Assembly (NCBI GenBank): GCA_003427395.1
Contig: BFEA01000235.1
Coordinates: 421,740-449,129 of the forward strand
Reading direction: 5' to 3'
Length of the DNA stretch: 27,390 bases
Origin: Chara braunii
Lineage: Eukaryota > Streptophyta > Charophyceae > Charales > Characeae
Shown: piece by piece, positions 20,301 through 27,312 of the stretch
How positions within the stretch are numbered: position 1 is the stretch's first letter
How the letters are laid out: every line of letters starts with the position of its first letter
The notes under the pieces: generated by a model
The model's database searches: none
Told to the model about the DNA's origin: nothing
The model's input: the letters and a program-made list of their open reading frames with translations, nothing else
Made by a program: the position numbers and the translations under genes

Positions 20301-23300
20301 CTTGTGTCATTTCTACGAAGCCGAGATCGCCAACAGGTGTAGGAGCCCCTGCACCTCCAATTACCTTTGGCGCTACAAATGCCCACACCTGAAAGCAAGC
20401 ACACGAACACATGGATTTTCTTACCATCAGTCACACAACTACTGTTTTTCCCACGGACACAACACACCCTTATCATGAGTGTGTCAGACCGGAAAATGCG
20501 CTTGTATACACTCATTATAAGAGTCCGTTGTGTTTGGCGGAAGATGGTAGCCAGACGAGAAGAGATGGTATCCTCAGTTACAGCAAGACAATCAGCATGA
20601 CAGCATGGCAAAGATTCACCACGGCACCCCCCCCTTTCTATTCCAAACTGCCAGAAGTCGCAGTGTTCAACCAACAGACAGAAACCAAAGTCCGAGTGTC
20701 AGAAGCGATCAGTGCCTCCACAGTCATCCCGGTCAAGACGAAGCTATGGAAACGTCCTCTCTCTATCCCGGTCAAGACGAAGCTATGGAAACGTCCCCTT
20801 CCTTCCTCAGAGAGGCAGCTCGCCTGGTCAAAGTGTCTGACAAATCTTTTCAACACCCAACTTGATTGAGTGTGATGTCCCTCATTTCGCCCCTGCTTCC
20901 CACCCTGACAGCATGAAATGGGGGTACATAGATGGGTAACGAAGCCACACAAAGCAAGGGGCCAGGAAGCGACTCCTTCCACGAAGCAAAGCATGGAGCT
21001 GGTTAGGGAAGGGAGGCAGAACTGAAGTTGACGAGAATACCTTGTGGATAACACCACTAGTGACTGCAGGTGCAGATAGCGTTCCACCACACTCCCACAA
21101 GACTTGTAGAAATCCTCGCTTGTAGCAGTGTTCCATAGCTGCTTTGGGAGTTAAGAAGTCGAAGTCAACTACCTCTACACCCTTTGACACCAGAAAAGCC
21201 TGTCCGAAGAGTTGCCAGCAACAGGTCAGCATACAACGTTTTTCCCAATATTGTCATGATGGACCCAAATCATTCTGACACCTGACTGAAATCAGAGTCT
21301 CCATTCCATTCGTAGGGAGCATCATGGCAGGTTCTTTCTATCTTTTTCTTTGCTTGTTCTTTTTTTTTAAGGCAACATTCGGACTCATCTGCACCCAAAT
21401 CATTCTGAGACCTGACCGAAATCAGAGTCTCCATTCCATTTGTAGGCAGCATCATGTCAGGGTCCTTCTATCTTTTTCTTTGCTTGTTCTTTTTTTTAAG
21501 GCAAGATTCGGACTCATCTGTCTCCTTCACGTCAGGTTCTTGGGAGAACAAGAAAAGGAAAAAGAAAAAAAAAGATCAAAAGCCGCCACGTCATGAGACA
21601 TAAGTTCAGTGTTTCAGAATGTGAACTGAGTTCTTTGCAGCAATGATATAACCCCACATTTGACTTTTGTTGGATAGAGGAACTCTGTTCTTATAATATA
21701 CGTTCAGCAGCCTTACTCATCAGTCGTCCTTGACATGGTGTCATCTGCGACGACTGATGCTCAGGACCCTGAACTATGACATGAAACACGACTTCTGTGA
21801 AGCAACCAATCTATGCCAGTGTTACAGCTCCCTCTCACAAGATTGCCTGGTATTGTACTTGTTGAAGTATAAAGCGTGCTTCCTCCCTCACCTACTCCCA
21901 AACCCTCAACTTCCCTCCTCGCCCCTATCCTTTTCCTCCCATTTCTCCTCTTACCCTTCCTTCTCCTCTTCCTCCCCTTCCTTCTCTTCCTCGACCCCTT
22001 CTCTCCCCTCCATCATCACTGCGATGCACACAGGTCTTCCTCTGCACCTTGTGCTGATCATTTTCTCCTCCCCCTCACCTCATTCCCCGTTCCTCCAGCT
22101 CTCCCCCCCTCCTCTTCCACGGTAGAGGCTGGTGTTTGGGGCTCCTGCAGTAGGGATCCGCTCACTAGGGTAGTTGTTGATGAAGGGGTTAGGATAAGCA
22201 GACGGGTCATTCTCATTTTCCCTCAAAGACTCTGCAAGCGGTATTTTTTAAAATATTTTTAACATGTTATCCTCTCACCCTAACCAATTCACAATTGCAG
22301 TTTCCAGGAAGCAAGCACATATGTATGGTGTTTGCAATGCAACAACATCTCCAATCCAACTCGTCAAGACTTTACGGACGGATGGGGTGAAACAGGTCCA
22401 GCTGAACAGCTCCGGAAGACGTGCTTTGATAGCCAAGGGTCTAGAAAAAGTTACAAAAACAGACAAATAGGTCTTCTGGGCGATCGCCCTTCGGGACATC
22501 CGTTAAAATTGGAACGATACAGAGAAGACTAGCATGGCCCCTGCGCAGGGATGACACGCATAAATCGAGAAATGGTCCAAATTTAAAAAGAAAAAAGGTC
22601 TTCTGGGTGATAATGATTATTTGCGTTGATGACTTGTGGTAAGTAATCATTACTCATTTTGAATTTTGACTAAATGTAGTAAATGATACATTGTGACCGA
22701 CAACATACGACGTATTGGATGCCATTTACCGAAAGATAGATTACGGCTTAGGAATGCCAACTCACAGAAGAAAGCTACGTACAAGATAATGTAGCTAAGC
22801 CGCTAAGGTAACATGAGCTTCCTTAGCTGCCGCCAATGGATTCTATTTTGGTAGTATAACCCACCATCCACATTGTGCTTTTGATTTGAAATGGGGAATT
22901 GGGGAGGAGGGGGGGGACAAGGAAATTCAGAAATTGAAAAAGAGTGTATCAAAATTTGAAACCCGTCAACAAATCTCGGAAAATGTTTGGCAAACAAAAT
23001 GTTCTGGGACACCAGATTGGGCCATCCATAGAAAAACGAACAAACAATGCAACATACAGATGGCAAGAAAATGACAGATTTGCTGAATTCACATTGCAAT
23101 CTCTTTCCGGCTTCATAGTGCGCCTCAACAACTTTGTCGAGGACCGGCTGAGAACACAGCAAAGGGTCACTGTCTGCTTTTTCCGTTTTTAAATTTTTAG
23201 TAAATTTTCACCCTTTTTTAAGTTTTTTTCACTTATCTCCAGGGGGGGTATTATCCAAGTATCGGTCTCCAAGCACGATTTGAACTCATGAACTGATTAT

Positions 23301-25771
23301 TACCAGTCCTTTGTATGTCCCTTTCAGCCACAAGGCAAGTAAGGTCCTGCCCCTCGGCGGGCGCAGGGGTTATGAAATTCAATTGAGGCCCCTTTCTCAG
23401 TGAGGACCACCTTTCCTACAGATTGGGCATCAATATAATTTTATTATGACCCATGTGCCTTGTCAAATAATGCTCTTTGCCTTCCAAAAATGAGTTTGCT
23501 AAACAGAATAGGATATCGATAGCAGCAGCTGATTAGTTCTTTCTAGATACACTGAATGACCCATGCTCTTATTATCATAGGGTTGTTGACATGACAAATC
23601 CCCCACCCCCCACCCTTTCCCGGTCCCCAAGTGATGCCTACTAATCCCCATGGGCGCTTACGCATGCAAGATCCAGTCCCGTGAAGCCATGTAAGCCATT
23701 AATCCGCAATGTGATCACAGGTGATCGTGCCTGAATGCAGGTGTCATCACAGGAAACTCCACCCCCCACCCTTTCCCAGTCCCCAAGTGACGCCTACTAA
23801 TCCCCATGGTCGCTTACGCATGCAAGATCCATTCCCGTGAAGCCATGTAAGTCAATAATCCACAATGTGATCACAGATGATGGTGCCTGAATGCAGGTGT
23901 CATCACAGGAAACTCAACCGCACAGTCATGGAACAGTAACTGAAGAAATAATGCTTGAAACTACCGTCTTCACCCGAATAGAACGGCCAGTCATTATCGC
24001 TGCATCTGGACAGAAAATGGCCCCAAATACGGTTATAATCACCGGGCATTATATTCGGGTGACGACGGTAGCTTTGCATGCAATGCCCCGACACGACCTA
24101 TCAGACCAAGGGGAAGAATGACATCCTGTGCATCACTTTGTACATGTTTTTAATCTTTTCGCTCGGTAAATTTGTCCTTCAGTAGGGCTTTGCTCTAAAA
24201 AACACAAGCAAAGATGAATGTGATCAGTTCAGACACTGAGAAAGATCGAGCACGACTGACAGCAGACCTTGACTCCAATCTCGTCACCTGGAAATCCTCT
24301 CGCACTCCTTTCTGTGTCATGACAATGGTGGGCGCTGTTGACACGTCCCACAGATTTGCATCCTGTGGTAACGAAAGCGATCTCGACAGAACAATTCGAA
24401 CGGGAACATGCCCTCCCTCTTGTCGAGTTGTCAATCTTGGGTCTGCATCAAGCAACGGTTTGCAAGACAGACAGACCTCACTTGTTACGTTTCTTTGCGA
24501 TTCCGGTTTTGTTCTTCAGAAGCTCAGAGGGACTTAGGTTCAGACAAGTGAATTGGTCATCTGAGAAGAGAAAGAGTGCTTCTTGCCTGCAGAAATAACA
24601 ATAGAATAGAACATGCGTTAAACGACCCAGTTTTCAATCCCCTGGAATACAAAGATCGAGAGAGACAGATTACGGTGATGTGTTGCAGTGTCAACTAGAG
24701 GACACTGGATGCTTGTAATCTGTGGCGTTTCCCCCCCCGAATTCCCACGATCTCGAATTGAAACTAACTGTCTCCTCTCCTGAAGGCTTAGGGCTTTATC
24801 AGGCTTTATGTGAGTACCTTCTCTGGGCAATCTTGTGCCACGTGGACTCTCAAAAAAGTAGCAAAAAAAAACAAAACAAAAAAAACTGGCCTAGCTCAGT
24901 TGGTACACCCCTGAACTGTTGAAATACGGACCCGAGTTCAAACTCCATTGGAACCAGATGAGTGCAATATCTGAATTAGACTAATTAGTAATTAGTAGAA
25001 TTACCTAGGGGCGGTCATATCAAGGCCGCCGCCCTTCTTTATTTTTAAGTAGCAAAAAAAATGTATACTTACTTGGACAAAAAATAAAACAAAAGAGTTT
25101 GTTATTATTGATGGAGAAAAGATTGGACACTCCTCTTGTACGTATGAACTTTTGCTCTACTATTTTGACAGCAAGACAGCTTATTTAGTCTACTATTTTT
25201 ACAGCAAAACAGACAGCTTACAAGTCATAAAAAGGCTAAGTGTTAACAAGTTAATAATCACTTAATAACCGAATTAATAATTATTCTTCAGCCTAGCTTT
25301 CAAGCCTTGGGCTTGCTATTGACATCGAGCACAAATTCCTGAACCTTCCATCGCTGCTGGCCCATCTGCAGGAATTCTCTTGGAGGAGACCCCTCAAAAC
25401 AATTTCTTTTGACGCGACAGATAAGGGGAGGAAGACAGGGGGGAAAATGCAAAGAAAAGAAAGTCATCGCATCAACAAGAATCGACATCTATGTAAGATG
25501 GAGTCTACACGCATGCTATGTTTTCTCCTAATCGTAGTCAACTGCCAGAACCCATAGTTGCTTTTCAATAAGGATTGGAGTAATGAGCAAAATTTCATGG
25601 TGACACATCAGGACCTCTGGGTCACTGACGAGGCTATATACTCACTATCTCTCCGAACTGTGTTGCCTCCCACAATAATTGCATTAGAACGGGCCCTCAA
25701 CCAAAAGACCCTTCCCCGTGAGGTAGTGCTCGTTATCCATGCCGCATGCCCCTGAGTGGTGGCAATTTTTC
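14502..25771 (-). CDS. PYRR: Riboflavin-pathway pyrimidine reductase fused to NADAR domain (PYRR-like), 3' seven exons
   Basis: Seven minus-strand exons join into one frame of about 409 codons plus TGA; the 5' part lies beyond the window. Residues 1 to about 200 match the RibD C-terminal reductase, which reduces the ribosylamino-pyrimidinedione phosphate to its ribityl form with NADPH. Visible motifs are [37 protein letters not shown] and FVAPKVIGG. Residues about 234 to 389 match NADAR/COG3236 (YbiA-like N-glycosidase): [60 protein letters not shown]. In plant PYRR this domain is known to hydrolyse the first, reactive riboflavin intermediates, and the enzyme is plastidial. No transit peptide or deaminase-like N-terminus is visible here. 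All six introns are GT-AG; the first is phase 1 and the rest phase 0. Exon lengths are 126, 155, 159, 120, 264, 126 and 279. No frameshift or internal stop was found, so the gene looks intact. Confidence 0.93.
14781..15785 (-). other. Intron between visible exons 6 and 7
   Basis: This 1005-base GT-AG intron contains a candidate short TIR element at 15386-15605. Elsewhere I see no recognisable features. The plus-strand ORF at 14826-15278 has no similarity that I can name. Confidence 0.8.
15386..15605. mobile_element. Candidate short-TIR element (220 bp)
   Basis: TATTATTAAACCACCAGT at 15386-15403 is inverted at 15588-15605 with one mismatch. No similarity extends inward and no target duplication is certain, so this is a candidate only. 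Confidence 0.4.
15786..15911 (-). CDS. PYRR: PYRR exon 6 of those visible (NADAR middle)
   Basis: This exon is 42 codons after acceptor GACAG. It reads [20 protein letters not shown], then [20 protein letters not shown] and DL. This matches the NADAR segment that follows EHYYQ (QxxKF...SPEEAxxIGRxLxRQRPDL). The donor is placed at GTAGGT directly after DL, keeping phase 0 and giving PDL-LPPNW, the spacing seen in the family. An alternative donor four bases further (GTTCCT) would break the frame. This exon is small and has no upstream ATG of its own, so ORF calling alone would miss it. Confidence 0.9.
16227..16261 (+). repeat. (CTC)n trinucleotide repeat
   Basis: A run of CTC triplets in the intron between exons 5 and 6. 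Confidence 0.9.
16936..17214 (+). repeat. Cluster of three (TG)n arrays
   Basis: TG runs lie at about 16936-16952, 17008-17028 and 17195-17214, with shorter ones between. Segments between them are partly duplicated. Confidence 0.85.
17228..17253 (+). other. Tn5 mosaic-end / mate-pair junction adapter sequence
   Basis: AGATGTGTATAAGAGACAG (17235-17253) is the exact 19-base Tn5 mosaic end used in transposase-based libraries. The seven bases before it, CACATCT, are what the inverse mosaic end would contribute at a mate-pair junction. This is a technical sequence left in the assembly, between a TG array and a GA array. Confidence 0.88.
17260..17297 (+). repeat. (GA)n microsatellite
   Basis: A GA run of about 38 bases directly after the adapter-like sequence. 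Confidence 0.92.
17351..17614 (-). CDS. PYRR: PYRR exon 5 of those visible (end of reductase, linker, start of NADAR)
   Basis: This exon is 88 codons, with acceptor GCCAG and donor GTTTGA, phase 0. It begins [17 protein letters not shown], the end of the reductase. A Ser/Gly/Asp-rich linker of about 30 residues follows, then [20 protein letters not shown] and W-RSVEHYYQ, the opening of the NADAR domain. Both domains meet inside this one exon, so the fusion is genomic and not an artefact of joining two neighbouring genes. The donor is weaker than the others, but the next exon begins with the AAKF expected after YYQ. Confidence 0.93.
17768..17832 (+). repeat. 36-bp tandem duplication
   Basis: GCATGGATTG(G/T)GAAGCACGATTCATC occurs at 17768 and 17804, close to the ambiguous-base cluster at 17925. 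Confidence 0.75.
17925..18000. other. Ambiguous bases beside a C-rich run
   Basis: Eight isolated Ns (17925, 17927, 17936, 17939, 17940, 17946, 17959, 17971) precede C-runs broken by GCTG. This is low-quality consensus. Confidence 0.9.
18335..18645 (-). repeat. Three diverged tRNA-like repeat units
   Basis: Segments at about 18335-18395, 18395-18488 and 18552-18645 are diverged copies of one another. On the minus strand each carries a B-box-like end (GGTCACAGGATCGAGTCC, GGTCGAAGGATCAAGCCC, GGTTCAAGGTTCAAGCCC). The last carries GGCTGAAAGGCGTAAGAC upstream, like the A box of the relic at 23258-23343. A TG run (18518-18534) separates the second and third. Confidence 0.45.
19361..19614. mobile_element. 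GC-rich foldback/MITE-like element (254 bp)
   Basis: Inverted 25-base ends (19361-19385, TTGTAAACATACTTGCAAGC..., and 19590-19614) match at about 20 of 25 positions. The core is very GC-rich with repeated GGACCGGAC/GTCCGGTCC words, unlike the AT-richer surroundings. It also contains a C-run followed by an A-run (about 19480-19499). No clear target duplication was found. Confidence 0.6.
20269..20388 (-). CDS. PYRR: PYRR exon 4 of those visible (reductase C-terminal strand)
   Basis: This exon is exactly 40 codons, with acceptor TTTCAG and donor GTATGT, phase 0 on both sides. It reads [20 protein letters not shown], then [20 protein letters not shown]. The AFVAPKxxGG.xAP.PVG stretch followed by a ....DV.FEQ strand is the C-terminal signature of RibD-type reductases. 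Splicing joins FEQ directly to [11 protein letters not shown] of the next exon, giving the expected final strand. Confidence 0.93.
20456..20534. repeat. Hairpin-forming inverted repeat, possible mini-MITE
   Basis: 29-base arms (20456-20484 and 20506-20534) pair at 23 of 29 positions around a 21-base loop. Shared words are ACACAAC, CTTAT and ATGAGTGT. It lies in a PYRR intron between exons 3 and 4. Confidence 0.6.
20726..20797 (+). repeat. 39-bp tandem duplication
   Basis: ATCCCGGTCAAGACGAAGCT continuing to ATGGAAACGTCC occurs at 20726 and again at 20765, identical over at least 32 bases. The period is a multiple of three, but the segment is intronic. Confidence 0.85.
21041..21199 (-). CDS. 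PYRR: PYRR exon 3 of those visible (NADPH-binding glycine motif)
   Basis: This exon has 53 codons in phase 0 on both sides, with acceptor GACAG and donor GTATTC. It encodes the [14 protein letters not shown] segment, then [19 protein letters not shown] and TSGVIHK. The (E)xGGTL segment is the nucleotide-binding glycine motif of the RibD reductase. Plant-type sequences carry the WECGG form rather than the bacterial EGG form. Intron lengths are 3088 bases upstream and 652 bases downstream. Confidence 0.93.
21263..21521 (+). repeat. 130-bp tandem duplication in PYRR intron
   Basis: ACCCAAATCATTCTGA begins each copy (21263 and 21393). Both continue through ATCAGAGTCTCCATTCCATT and a TTTTTCTTTGCTTGTTC plus T-run and AAGGCAA to GGACTCATCTG. 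Only a few substitutions separate the copies. Confidence 0.85.
22469..22484 (+). repeat. Left target-site duplication of the U6 retrocopy
   Basis: AGGTCTTCTGGGCGAT here and AGGTCTTCTGGGTGAT at 22596-22611 match at 15 of 16 positions. They bracket the U6 body plus its A-rich tail exactly, the mark of target-primed reverse transcription. Confidence 0.88.
22485..22583 (+). pseudogene. U6: U6 spliceosomal snRNA retropseudogene
   Basis: About 99 bases match plant-type U6 nearly end to end: the 5' CCCTTCGGGACATCCG stem-loop, AAATTGGAACGATACAGAGA with the ACAGAGA box, an AGC triad, CATGGCCCCTGCGCA, GGATGACACGCA and the 3' AATCGAGAAATGGTCCAAAT. From memory of plant U6 there are only a few substitutions and a one-base loss in the 5' stem. 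It is unlikely to be a working Pol III gene. The 3' end runs into AAAAAGAAAAAA instead of a T-run terminator, and no plant USE or properly spaced TATA box is visible upstream. It is flanked by 16-base direct repeats at 22469-22484 and 22596-22611 with one mismatch. It lies inside a PYRR intron on the opposite strand. Confidence 0.9.
22596..22611 (+). repeat. Right target-site duplication of the U6 retrocopy
   Basis: This is the second copy of the 16-base direct repeat. It follows the AAAAAGAAAAAA tail directly and differs from the left copy by one C-to-T change. Confidence 0.88.
23258..23343 (-). mobile_element. tRNA-like relic (minus strand)
   Basis: On the minus strand an A-box-like TGGCTGAAAGGGACA, an anticodon-arm-like GACTGGTAATAATCAGTT hairpin and a B-box-like GAGTTCAAATCGTGC occur in tRNA order. 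The D arm does not close and the T arm pairs only when shifted, so this is a tRNA-derived SINE head or decayed tRNA. Confidence 0.45.
23601..23915 (+). repeat. 156-bp tandem duplication in PYRR intron
   Basis: Two copies with period 156 share CACCCTTTCCC, CCCCAAGTGA, CGCTTACGCATGCAAGATCC, AATGTGATCACAG and TGAATGCAGGTGTCATCACA. They differ at scattered sites, so the duplication is not brand new. Confidence 0.85.
23964..24068. mobile_element. Stowaway-like MITE, copy 1 (105 bp)
   Basis: Terminal inverted repeats of about 40 bases begin CCGTCTTCACCCGAATA on the left and end TATTCGGGTGACGACGG on the right. They are flanked by TA on both sides (23962-23963 and 24069-24070). No coding capacity. 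TA target duplications and the small size fit a non-autonomous Tc1/mariner (Stowaway-type) element. Confidence 0.82.
24288..24442 (-). CDS. PYRR: PYRR exon 2 of those visible (reductase core)
   Basis: The exon starts after TGCAG with the two bases that finish the split Asn codon. It then encodes 51 residues beginning [20 protein letters not shown] and ending [11 protein letters not shown], before a GTGACG donor. PRLTTR, the HVPVRIV strand and the TIVMTQKG strand are typical of RibD-type reductases. The frame stays open upstream to about 24476, where a TGA blocks it, so the acceptor must lie downstream of that. The chosen acceptor is preceded by a CT-rich tract and is the one that restores both phase and motif. 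Confidence 0.92.
24443..25645 (-). other. Intron between visible exons 1 and 2
   Basis: This 1203-base GT-AG intron holds the SINE at 24871-25046 with its target duplications. Around 25180-25290 it is AT-rich. A minus-strand ORF at 25300-25488 lies inside it and has no recognisable similarity. Nothing else stands out. Confidence 0.85.
24871..25046 (+). mobile_element. tRNA-derived SINE, family A, copy 1
   Basis: The element has a tRNA-like head with a Pol III A box (CTAGCTCAGTTGGTACACC) and a B box (GAGTTCAAACTCC) in the right order. A tRNA-unrelated body follows and ends in TCATATCAAGGCCGCCGCCC and a T-rich tail. The 15-base sequence AAGTAGCAAAAAAAA is repeated perfectly at 24856-24870 and 25047-25061, which defines a target-site duplication. 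The 16-base core TGAACTGTTGAAATAC (24912-24927) is identical in the two other copies in this window. The parent tRNA cannot be assigned with confidence. Confidence 0.85.
25646..25771 (-). CDS. PYRR: PYRR exon 1 of those visible (reductase N-terminal part)
   Basis: The acceptor at 25772-25773 follows a strong T-rich tract. The first two bases complete a split Gly codon, then the frame reads [24 protein letters not shown] and [11 protein letters not shown]. This is the start of the RibD reductase fold: the DGKIA-type strand, the WITS turn, and the GGNTVRRD loop. The exon ends one base into a codon before a consensus GTGAGT donor at 25645. That A plus the AC opening the next exon gives Asn, completing the expected RRDNPRLTTR motif. 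The preceding exon, which should end in a ...TLDG-like segment, was not found up to 27390. Confidence 0.92.
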
Positions 25772-26489
25772 CTGCATTCACACCATCGAAAGAAAAACAA
25801 AAAAAGGAGGTATAAAAACGTCAGATCACAAAACGGCTCAAATCGTCTCAACAAACAAAGGAGTTCATAAAACTGTGAACTATGGCGATCCTGTCAAACG
25901 CAGTGAAGAAGAAGACTGAACTTCCCAATCTTAAGTAACCCTCCCCAAAAATTTTCTTACCAGACACTGTCAGAGGAACAGGTCAGAGGGCATCTTGAAC
26001 AGCTTGGTTGTTATGTCTCACATTGCTAGCATTATATTCTTTTCACGTAGATGCAACTGATGCATGCATTTGTTCCAATCTTCAAAGCACTGAAGCCGTG
26101 TGAGTTGTCTTAGTCCCTCCGCCCTCTGCGATATTGCACTCTTCGTATGTGTTGTTTACATAAAAAAACGCCATGCAAATAAAACATGGTATTGCTTATA
26201 TTCAATCAACTTTAAACACAATAATTACCATAACAGATTCTTTTGGAGGTACCAAATCTATATCAGACAATATTCCACCATCGCCACACTAGGTCGAACA
26301 CTCAAATTGAATAGTGGTGCTAAGGTTTTGAAACGTTTGCTCAAACTTCAGAGCTTGCCATGTGATTTGTGATCCTCTCGAGTCGTGATAGGGGACGCTT
26401 GCTCCCTGTGTGATTTGCTCCTTCACTTCTTGGGCTGTGTATCTTTGCAAAATAGAAGCTTAGGATGCACTTAGGACTGCTAAACTATT

Positions 26490-26641
26490 TTAAAGGGCGA
26501 CAACCTTGAGATATGACCATTGGACTGACTTGCACCAGGGGTAGTTCAGAGTTATTTTCGTTCTGCTCATCTGGTTGCGTCTGCATTCGAACTTGGGTCT
26601 GTATTTCAACAGTTCATGGGTGTATCAACTGGGCTAGGCAC
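26490..26641 (-). mobile_element. tRNA-derived SINE, family A, copy 2
   Basis: On the minus strand this reads GCCTAGCCCAGTTGATACAC, then TGAACTGTTGAAATAC (26601-26616) and the B box AAGTTCGAATGC. The body ends in TCATATCTCAAGGTTGTCGC (26493-26516 region), close to the end of copy 1. Outer limits are approximate and no clear target duplication was found. Its 5' end is only about 16 bases from a MITE at 26660. Confidence 0.8.
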
Positions 26642-26659
26642 CGTTGGTGCTTACGACTA

Positions 26660-26764
26660 CTGTCTTCACCCGAATACACCGCCCGGTCATTATAGCTGTA
26701 TGTGGCGCAGCTTTCAGTCTACATACCGCGATAAGGACCGGTCATTTTATTCGGTTGAAGACAG
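26660..26764. mobile_element. Stowaway-like MITE, copy 2 (105 bp)
   Basis: This is the same family and exactly the same length as the copy at 23964. The left end is CTGTCTTCACCCGAATA, the right end TATTCGGTTGAAGACAG, with TA on both sides (26658-26659 and 26765-26766). The inner parts, such as CCGGTCATTATAGCTG, also align. Confidence 0.85.
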
Positions 26765-27311
26765 TAGTGAACTATTTTTGACTAGGTTATATTTTTGTTC
26801 AGGCTATTTCAAGCGCATATGGCTGTTGCATTTTGTATCTGTTCCTCCTGATGTGTCTCTTGACTCGATCTCCGCATGTCTCCACTTGCTTTGGAGTAGT
26901 ACATAAGGACAGATGCTGTTTCCTCTCTGTGCAAATGATCTCCAGTGCACATTTTTATGTGAATGCTCTTTCTTTTCATGTGGTTGAGTATCACAACCCG
27001 GAGCTGGTTTCTTGTTGCCGTTTTTGTTTCTTATGTACTCTTTGATGTTTCATAACACACCTTGATTGCTGCCCTGTAATCAATTGGTATGTTTTTCTTT
27101 CTTTTTTTACGACTTGATATCTCTCTGAAATAATTTGGAACTGTTGACATTTGATGTACCTCGCAACTGTTGACATCCAATTTGCCATATCGTTCTATAG
27201 GTGCTATTTTGGGGTGTCATTGCTTTCTTTGGTGCCTAGGTGATGTCAGTTCTTCCAGGGTAATATTAAAGGATATGCTATGGTCGGGTTCGTTGTGTGT
27301 GCTATTGTTGG

Positions 27312-27312
27312 A

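Larger units (their letters stand above)
21200..24287 (-). other. Intron between visible exons 2 and 3 (3.1 kb)
   Basis: This is the largest intron and a trap for mobile elements. It holds the 130-bp tandem duplication (21263-21521), a long polypyrimidine stretch (about 21880-22120 on the plus strand), the retroposed U6 copy (22485-22583), a tRNA-like relic (23258-23343), the 156-bp tandem duplication (23601-23915) and a 105-bp MITE (23964-24068). Confidence 0.85.
25772..27311. other. Upstream part of PYRR intron or flank; SINE and MITE only
   Basis: On the minus strand this precedes the first visible PYRR exon. I searched for the expected preceding exon (reductase start, ...TLDG) and did not find it. 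So either the intron is longer than 1.6 kb or the exon is too diverged to see. It contains SINE copy 2 and MITE copy 2. Confidence 0.6.

Noticed and set aside
22485-22583. Functional U6 snRNA gene
   Set aside because: It lacks the T-run terminator and recognisable plant USE/TATA, has an A-rich tail and target duplications, and has a lesion in the 5' stem.
23258-23343. Functional tRNA gene on the minus strand
   Set aside because: D and acceptor stems do not close and the T loop is shifted. The same applies to the unit at 11319-11385.
25300-25488. Minus-strand ORF between PYRR exons, considered as an extra exon
   Set aside because: Exons on either side join directly with a restored conserved motif (RRDNPRLTTR), leaving no room for an insert, and this translation has no RibD likeness.
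25772-25790. A 12-base GT...AG stretch after GATG just before the first visible exon, as a mini-intron
   Set aside because: Far too short to splice, and the sequence upstream is a T-rich tract typical of an acceptor, not coding.
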